From Sabethes cyaneus (Eukaryota > Arthropoda > Insecta > Diptera > Culicidae), in NCBI RefSeq assembly GCF_943734655.1, contig NC_071354.1, forward strand, positions 191,430,911 to 191,494,910: a stretch of 64,000 nt of DNA, in the 5' to 3' direction. The notes under the pieces were generated by a model. It worked only from the letters and a program-made list of their open reading frames with translations. It made no database searches and was not told where the DNA came from. Shown in pieces: positions 57,164-64,000 of this stretch; within the stretch, counting starts at the first letter, position 1, and every line of letters starts with the position of its first letter. A program made the position numbers and the translations under genes.

Positions 57164-57280
57164 TAGGGCTGTCTAACCGGTAGTACCGATAGTACCGAAA
57201 CCGGTAATACCGACCAATTTTTGGATACCGAAATACCGGTTTTGAAAAGGCAAAAAGCCGGTATTTTCTAATGTCCCAGT
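57164..57280 (+). mobile_element. One end of a hAT-like element
   Basis: TAGGGCTGTC at 57164 starts exactly where RTE copy A3 breaks off. A run of ACCGGTA/TACCGA subterminal repeats follows to about 57275. The candidate 8-bp target is GCTGGGAA (57156-57163). No opposite end was found in the window. Confidence 0.5.
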
Positions 57281-59052
57281 TTTTTTAATGTCCTTATTCG
57301 AAGAAGAACTAAGTTTGATAGAAGATTGTAAATTTAATAGAAAAACAACTTGGTTAATGCTCACGGAATTCTTTGACTACTAGCATTGAAGAAGGTGAAA
57401 TTGTGGGTCAAACAATCATAGCTCTTGAACCCGTTTAATAGAGCACAATAGAGCATCTTTGCTGTAAAAGTGTTTCATCGTAAGAGCCTGAGGACGCGTT
57501 TCAATTGTTTTTGAACAACTTTATATTTAAAAGCCATCGATGCTTCCAAATAATGAATTTAAGAAACAGGGTTAGGGCCCGGCAACGTCACTTACAATAG
57601 TAAATCGTCACTTAACACTGAAGTAATGAAGCTCCAGTTTCAACTGAGGCAGCACCGCTTCGTTTCAAAACTAGCTTCAATCAGCGTCAATAAAACGGCT
57701 TTCACTTTAGTAGAACAACTTTGAATGAAATTTGAGTTACATTTCCTACAATTTAACGCATATTATAATTAACCTGCTCAACATCGACAACATCGTCGTC
57801 GTCATTCGAGGCCACGAAGGTTAAAAAAACATGAAAATTTAGAAAAAAATTACTCATTTAAACGGATTTAGCGAAGAATTAATTTGCGGATTGTACGAAA
57901 AAGTAATAATAGCCTCATTTTATTCCGAGTCTGATGGCCATTAGCCTGTTCTACTTTTTTGTGCTTAGTAGTTCGCAATCTCAAACTCATTAAACATCTA
58001 AAAGGAAACGATATTATTTTGGCAAAGTTCAACTCTCACCTCCAGTGCAGTAACTGCAACTATTAATTAACCCATGATTCCGGACCAAACGCCAGTGACA
58101 ATGGCCTTTAATAACAAATTGGCACGTCCAACTAGATTAATGGGTAAAATGTGGTTACTAAAAACATAAATTTCGGGCTTACGTTAATCGCTTGCGCCCC
58201 AATGCCCATTGTCGTAATTAGCAAATTTACGCTGATTTCATAGATAGCCGGACGGAATTCAAGCACAAAACAAACCGCAGGCAAATTTGGCGCGGAAAAA
58301 AAGCATCTGCAGCTGCAACATTCTCCCAGCAGTTCAGTTGGTATTATTATTTGCTGCGGATACGCACGCCAGCTCCACTCGTTACTAGGCAGGATTTACA
58401 TCCACTCGTTTATAAACGCAACACCCGCGAGGTTTATTGTACTCCCACATCTATTTTCAAGCACCTTCTATGTGATTCCAACGAGCTACCCTAGCATAAT
58501 AGCTACCAACATCACTTCAGATAAAATATGGATGACAATATTTTAGTAGACTCTAGTTGGGTGCTTAGTTACGGGGCGGTTTCGGATAGACCGAATGACT
58601 AATTCTACTTCGCTCGGTTCGTACACAGAAAAGCCAACCGGTAGGTAATCCTTACAAAGATTTTGTACGAAAGGGGCTTAGGCTGGCATGCTGCCGCACT
58701 TTTATAGCAATTCACCCAGCTATAAGCCTACAAACGAAAATAAAATGTACCGGTAACAATGAATCGGCAGTTGAATCTTACTTACAATGAATAAAAGAAG
58801 TATAGCGTGCATCAAATAAAATATATTTATTGTAATCAGGTTTTGCTTTCCAATTCAAAAGCAATTCTCCCGATAAGTTTCCATCTAGATTCAAAATGCA
58901 TTCATGCCATTCGGACGTTTTAGTTTACAAGTGTTTACCGCCTTAAGCATAAAATATAGATTTATATCCTCAAATTCTTAAACTACATTCACTTACTCTT
59001 TACTATTTGTTATGCGCAAATACACTTGAGCAGCTTCACCTGAAAAAATGTT
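57281..59052. other. No gene recognised
   Basis: AT-rich non-coding sequence. It includes whatever remains of the hAT-like element that begins at 57164, and the 3' flank of the - strand gene at 59.2 kb. Confidence 0.4.
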
Positions 59053-59058
59053 TTTATT
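59053..59058 (-). promoter_or_regulatory. Candidate poly(A) signal of the proline-rich gene
   Basis: TTTATT on the + strand is AATAAA on the - strand, about 120 nt past the stop codon at 59178-59180. Confidence 0.45.
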
Positions 59059-59177
59059 TCACAATTGCATTCTCAATCACGCTATAAAACAATTTATGAG
59101 AGCAAACACATTCATTCAACTTGCTTTTTGTCTCAATTAGAACTGCCACAATCGTGGTCCGCGTCAATCTGTTTGGG

Positions 59178-59843
59178 CTATCTGGATTCGTCTTCTGCTT
59201 CGCCGTTGTGCACACTAATAACGGTTCGCACTTTAGTCAGCAGTGATTTCATCCGTTCGTACTTGCCAGTAGAATTAGGTAAATTTTCAAAGTTAATTAC
59301 ATCGCTGACGCCCTTGGAGAAAGCATCTCCGCAGGGCAGTTTGTCAAACGGAGAGAAAGCGGTGAGGATAGGTGTTCCAAGGGACATCTTTTTCAACCCG
59401 GTTGAACCGGGATCGTCAATAAACGGTGTCTTCGACATTTTTATCTCATCCAAGTTGAGGAATTCCGGCTCTGGAGGACGCTCTGAGACAGTTTGCTCGG
59501 ACGAGGGAGGTGGAGGTGGAACCATCGGTAGTGGAGGGGGTATTACCGATACCGGAAATGGGTACAAAACTGGATGGACAACTGCAGGTACGATCGGGTT
59601 GGATACGATGGCGTTTTGTTCGGATATCGTCGGTTGAGGAGGAGGGGAAAGAGATTTTTTCGCTTTCTGTCGATCCTCCTCCTCGGCTAACTGTTCGGCC
59701 ATCAGTACGTCATCCATAAGTGAATCCTCTTGCGTTAGGTCGGCAGTGTTTTGTACGCTAGGGGACTGATTCTCTAGCAGTTTCAGAAGCACAAGTTGTC
59801 TTCTTCTGAGCTCATCTAGAGAGGGCGACTCCGCACGAGTGTC
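59178..59843 (-). CDS. 3'-terminal exon of a proline-rich protein, possibly ZCCHC8-like
   Basis: The frame is open from an acceptor (CTTTTAG|GAC; exon starts 59843, phase 0) to TAG at 59178-59180. It encodes 221 residues without an internal stop. Just upstream a TAG lies in frame, so this is an exon, not a whole gene. Visible parts in order: an acidic/basic helical start (SPSLDELRRRQLVLLKLLE); an acidic stretch; proline-rich PPPLPMVPPPPP (about residues 96-109); and a C-terminal block with VINFENLPNSTGKYERMKSL and LLTKVRTVI. The SLDELRRRQ plus FENLPNSTG.Y arrangement recalls the C-terminal region of ZCCHC8 (scaffold of the nuclear exosome targeting complex); this is recollection and only tentative. 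Codon use and lack of stops support a real host gene. Upstream exons would lie at higher coordinates and were not found. Confidence 0.6.
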   Translation of the reverse strand, partial: DTRAESPSLDELRRRQLVLLKLLENQSPSVQNTADLTQEDSLMDDVLMAEQLAEEEDRQKAKKSLSPPPQPTISEQNAIVSNPIVPAVVHPVLYPFPVSVIPPPLPMVPPPPPSSEQTVSERPPEPEFLNLDEIKMSKTPFIDDPGSTGLKKMSLGTPILTAFSPFDKLPCGDAFSKGVSDVINFENLPNSTGKYERMKSLLTKVRTVISVHNGEAEDESR

Positions 59844-60659
59844 CTAAAAGACAAAAGGTTTGGTTCCGTTTAGTGTTTGGAATAGATGACTTATGAACCA
59901 AATAATATATGTTTTGATCAATAATAGGGTAATTAAAACCGCAAAAACTATAATGCCTGACCTAATTTTTTAGGGGTAATTTACACTATTTTATCAGTTC
60001 AACCTAGTTTGATCCTGTATAAGGAAACTACCTAATTTCAGTTGACAGCACTTTTTGAAACTAGATGAAATAGTATTTGCTTACAATTAAACCAGCAGTG
60101 AATAATCATTTCTTCTTACACAGCTTATGGCCTAGTTCTAGTGGAAGAATAGGTGGTTTTGACGTTCTTTGAATAAAAAATAGTAGATTACTTACAGTCT
60201 TGAGAAAATAGTTATAACATATTAAAACTCTAAATCGGCAAAGTATTGTTATTGGCGAAGAAGAGGCAAATAGGCTGAATTTAGAAACCTGCTGAAAATA
60301 CCCTCCCGTACCCTATAGTAGAATTGATGACAAGGTTAGGAGAAAATTCCATTTATCTCTACAACACTAAAAATATGCATTTCTTCACAGATCAGAGAGA
60401 AACAAAAGAGCTTGGACAAACTATCTTAGCAATGCCACGAGGTAGAATGGCCAAGTAACGATGAGCGCGGAATGAGTAGACCACGCTCCTGAGGACAGGA
60501 CAGGTTCGCAGGAGTGTAAACAATACACTCTAAACTACTTCTACTCAAATTTTCAAAAGAAAGTACCCAATGAGTAATTTTCTACAGCGCTTCTTCCGTG
60601 GTGCAATTTGATGTGGGACACCCTTTATAAGAAACAGTACCGGTGATAATATGCACACT
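59844..60659. other. Probable intron of the proline-rich gene
   Basis: AT-rich, with no exon recognised. If the gene's other exons are beyond 64000, the LINE relics at 60.7-63.4 kb are intronic. Confidence 0.3.
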
Positions 60660-60783
60660 TACACAAGCAATAACCCTTACAGGGTCGGACAAGACGCTAT
60701 TGTGCAATACTTTTCACGAGCACGCCTCGTTGTCGGGCTTCGATAAAATGGACTAGCTTAACTGGATTTCGTCTACGCCTGAG
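60660..60783. mobile_element. Left part of a family C LINE relic
   Basis: Similar to 33860-34100 (GACAAGACG, GTGCAATACTTTTCA, GGCTTCGATAAAATGGACTA). It is interrupted at 60784 by RTE-B copy B4. Confidence 0.45.
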
Positions 60784-61643
60784 CTGAAAAACGGTAAGGC
60801 TGTTGGGAAGGACGAGATCCCGGTTGAACTTCTAAAAGCGGGGAGCGAGCGGCTATACGAAGCAATCCACCGGATCATTGTCAGGATCTGTCGAGTATAT
60901 AAAACTATCAAGGAATTACATTGCTCAATTCTGCCTAAAAGGTGCTCTCCCGTATCCTGTTCGGCAGACTAAGACCGTTAGCGGTGTCCTTCGTTGGCGA
61001 GTACCAAGCTGGTTTTCATGAGGGTCGCTCCACAACGAATCAGATGTTTAACCTGCGTCAGTTACTCGACAAGTTCCGGGAGTACAACTTGCAAACATAT
61101 CATCTGTTTGTGGTCTTTAAGGCGGCGTACGATTCAGTCAAACGAAATGAGCTGTGGCAGATAATGATAGAACATGGTTTTCCGACGAAACTAGTTACGC
61201 TGATTCGTGCGACGAAGGATGGGTCCAATCATGCGTTAGAATAGCGGGTGAGACCTCACATGCTTCTTGGGTTTGCGGATGGCGTCGATATCATAGGAAT
61301 CCACCGTAGAGCAGTGGAAGAGGCCTTCAGGCCTTTTGAAAGGGAAGCAGCGAGATTGGGGCTAACCATTAACACCGCCAAAACGAAGTACATGATTGCT
61401 GGCATGGAACGTAGGAGACCAAGTGGTGTTGGTGTCAAGGTGGAGCTAGATGGAGTTAGATGGAAGAGACGCCAAAACTATTTTCAACTGAGAACCAGAA
61501 AGAGGTCGTAGACTCCGAGGCAGACCGCGTACCCGATGGGTGTGCGCTGTCGAACACGATGCTGGTTCAGCTGGTGTTCGTGAGGATTGGAGAACGGTAG
61601 CCCAGGACCGACAGTGACAGTGCCACTAAAGTAAAGTAAAGTA
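60784..61643 (+). mobile_element. RTE-B copy B4, 5'-truncated
   Basis: 860 bp bounded by an 11-bp target duplication with one mismatch: CTACGCCTGAG (60773-60783) and CTACGCCTTAG (61644-61654). The 3' tail is AAAGTAAAGTAAAGTA. Coding: GKAVGKDEIPVELLKAG, then after a shift EYQAGFHEGRSTTNQM and KRNELWQIMIEHGFPTKLV (60942-61244). Motif B is deleted, and motif C reads GFADGVDIIG, so a catalytic Asp of FADD is Gly. Dead. Confidence 0.8.
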
Positions 61644-61800
61644 CTACGCCTTAGTGCGTCGCAGATATTTTCGTGGTTGAGTCGGTCATACGCAAGTTAA
61701 CGAACACCAGCAGAAGAGAGTCCTCGACTTCGTTTTTCTGTTCCAATATGATACGGAGCGTTATATATGACCGGCCAGATCGGAATCCAATTTACTGCCG
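61644..61800 (-). mobile_element. Right part of a family C LINE relic
   Basis: On the - strand this carries a broken version of VFVNxxxAYDRLNHENICDAL, parallel to 34100-34170, and a GFRSGR-like piece near 61770-61785. It is stopped and shifted. Confidence 0.45.
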
Positions 61801-62929
61801 TCGGAGAGTAACGTCGATATTCTCCTAAATCTGATTGAGGATTACTTAACAAAATGATTTGAGAATAATACAGAACAACGTGATGACAAGCCGGTTACTG
61901 CGTACCAATATTGCATCCAACTACATCCACTACGCCAGAAAAGTGGCAGCTTTACATTATCGCTGAATAGCTGATGCATCATCTAAGCTGACAAGGATGA
62001 GTCAGCTATAAATCTCATCAATAATTTACGGCAGTTTGCGGGTTGCTCAATTGCCGAATGAATGACTTCATCGCGAATGGTATTCTTTCGATTGTTCTGA
62101 GCGTATATGTTCTGCTAGGAATACTAGGTAATAATTCGATTCAACGATCCCGCATTGCCACGCTCGCCCACATATTTTCCCATCAATACAAATACACACA
62201 GCTTCAACTTTTGTCGGGAGGGGTTTGCTGTTGCCAATGCTGAGCCTCAAACAACACTGGCCGTTCCTTATAATTTCTATGAAACGATTTCCCGACCAGT
62301 GTTTTGACGTTTTAGATTTCGGTAATAGAAAAATGGCGACGTGCCGGGGGTCGTTCTGTTGCTTGTCATTTGTATGGGCGCGAGAAAGAGATGCCAGTCT
62401 TCATGATGGAATGTTTTTGCTTTTATTCTCCACAAGCACGTCTTATTGTTCTTCTTGTTGATCGCTTTCCAAAGTGATACATTCCACCCAACACTACAAA
62501 ATCCACTCCCTGATTAAGGAACTCTGCCGCCCTAGTAAAATTGGTAATTTCCGGCAGAGATCTGTCTCGCATTTGCAATAATAGATCTCCTCTAGTTATC
62601 ATGTTTTAGTCACGGAACGCTGAACGGCCTTGATTCTACTAGGATTCGAAGCAACAAACATTCGCTCATCAAGGAGACTCAGTATGACTTGCGATTACGA
62701 AGCATCTCTTCGAGAACATCTTGTTTAGTACATTATATTCGACACCGAGAGCTCAAAAATAGTAATCAGAACATGTGCTGAATTGTAATTCCTAAAAACA
62801 AAACATCTCTTTCGCTTCTAGCAGCATAGAGCCGGGGAGCGTTCAACTTGGTCGAGCCATTTACCAAGTTAGGCTTCTCTATATCTTGTGCCTTATTCTT
62901 GAAGTTCTTGAAGAAAGCAGATTTCACTG
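61801..62929. other. No gene recognised
   Basis: A GC-richer patch at 62200-62460 includes ATGGCGACGTGCCGG at 62332, but the frame is short and unrecognised. It could be a 5' region of a gene; no further support. Confidence 0.3.
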
Positions 62930-63370
62930 CACAGTCATCCGGCATCCTTGCAACGCGGCCAGCTAACTATAGTCTTCAAATTTCGCCAGGTTTACGATGA
63001 AAGTCCCTCTAAGTAGTGCGTTCGCCACTCTCCGCTTTCCGTTTCTACTCCGCCAAAAATTATCTGCATCACCCTTCGTTCAAATACGGCAAGTGCTCGT
63101 ACGTCTTCCGTAAGCAAAGTTACAATTTGAAAACCGTAGAGGGCTACCGGTCTTGTTAGCGTTTCGTACATCGTCAGCTTGCGAGGTAAACGTTGTTTTC
63201 TTTGGATCCTCTTCCTACCATATATTTGGGGTTCGACGCTTTAATTTGTAACCCAATTCTCCCTGCCTCTATTTTCAGTCTGGCGTAGATTGTCTTCGAC
63301 GCTCCAAGGTTTTTAGTAATGATGTAGAGGTCGTCTGCGAAGGCTATCAGTTGGTTACTTTTGCCTCTAT
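62930..63370 (-). mobile_element. RTE-type LINE relic (RT C-terminal part)
   Basis: On the - strand, about 63365-63200 reads LIAFADDLYIITKNLG, then TIYARLKIEAGRIGLQI and KYMVGRGS. The later C-terminal region (ERRVMQIIFGGVETESGEWR-like, then ARMPDDCAV) runs down to about 62935. It is a different RTE lineage from A and B. Broken. Confidence 0.65.
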
Positions 63371-64000
63371 ATCCCTATTTAGGTAATAAAATGTACAAAT
63401 GGACCATTGCTTTAACGAGAAGAAAAAAACAGGAAAACACACTAGCATAGGCACTCTCTTGGCCGGTCAAGTGGCGAAAATATGATCGTTTGGTTATAGA
63501 AAATAACTATATCGACAATGCGATGTACTTACGTGGCGACTAGAAAATTAACTGAACCTTCCTGCTGATAAATATTCCCTACACCGCAGAGAACAATTGC
63601 TCTGTGGAAGTTTAGTGGAAACGCTGGTGTGGCATTTTCATTTAATTTTTCTAACGCAAAACTAAAATCCTGAGTTCGCTTAAATAAATGGTTAGGGCCA
63701 TGAGGGGTTGCCGAATCGATTCCGGCACAACAGATTGGAAAACATATATTGTGGTGTGACTTGGCAACCTAACTCATTACCATTAAAAATATATCACATT
63801 TACGATGTAATAAGCTTTCCAGTACGAGATATAGTATTACGTAGCAGACAAGCAGTAGGTATCAACATAAGTCGCAGACATCGATACACGGAAATAAGGC
63901 GCACGAAAAAATACTACTTCACGCTAATTGATCGCCAAAAATATATATTTTTACATTATTGGCAAAACTGAATACTTTGAGAGGCGGTAAATTGAAATGA
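63371..64000. other. No gene recognised
   Basis: AT-rich. The open frame at 63708-63971 has no recognised motif. Confidence 0.35.

Noticed and set aside
59510..59719. Sense-strand frame opposite the proline-rich exon
   Set aside because: It arises from the complement of proline codons; the - strand frame has the acceptor, length and composition of a real exon.

Overview
The window looks like a nuclear segment of a mosquito or close dipteran relative. It is AT-rich and intron-containing, with few host genes in a large mass of decayed transposable elements. The commonest are RTE-clade LINEs whose 3' ends run into (AAGT)n-type tails. This is inferred from element types and gene style; species cannot be fixed from the sequence alone.

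Host genes. Three loci are supported. (1) A six-exon + strand gene at 9877-13134 encodes a 208-residue membrane RING-CH (MARCH2/3-type) E3 ubiquitin ligase with a complete C4HC3 zinc motif and two transmembrane segments. (2) A two-exon - strand gene at 20794-21594 encodes a 243-residue classical short-chain dehydrogenase/reductase with intact cofactor and catalytic motifs. (3) A - strand 3'-terminal exon at 59178-59843 encodes a proline-rich C-terminal region, tentatively ZCCHC8-like; its upstream exons were not found. Nothing suggests that the three act together.

Repeats, left to right. 3.3-8.4 kb: an RTE relic, a 22-bp minisatellite that flips orientation, and a near-complete RTE (A1) inserted in it with a 12-bp target duplication. 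13.6-16.9 kb: a second near-complete RTE (A2) on the - strand. 17-18.8 kb: a BEL/Pao integrase relic, microsatellites and a foldback. 20.2 kb: a MITE. 23-28 kb: several LINE relics and an RTE containing a SINE that contains a MITE. 31.4-33.1 kb: a hAT-like element holding a dead Tc1-like (ITmD37-type) transposase, itself split by a SINE and a MITE. 34.7-38.3 kb: a full-length RTE of a second subfamily (B2) holding a 76-bp palindromic micro-element. 38.5-45.5 kb: degenerate tandem repeats and RTE pieces. 50.7-57.2 kb: a four-level nest, with an RTE split by a 4.6-kb hAT-type element, which holds a pogo/Tigger-like element, which holds a hAT-type MITE. 60.7-63.4 kb: further LINE relics.

No rRNA, intact tRNA, CRISPR array or obviously functional autonomous transposon was seen. 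Every reverse transcriptase or transposase reading frame found is broken. The most interesting content is the insertion stratigraphy (exact target duplications give relative ages) and several compact palindromic elements, rather than a new gene system.
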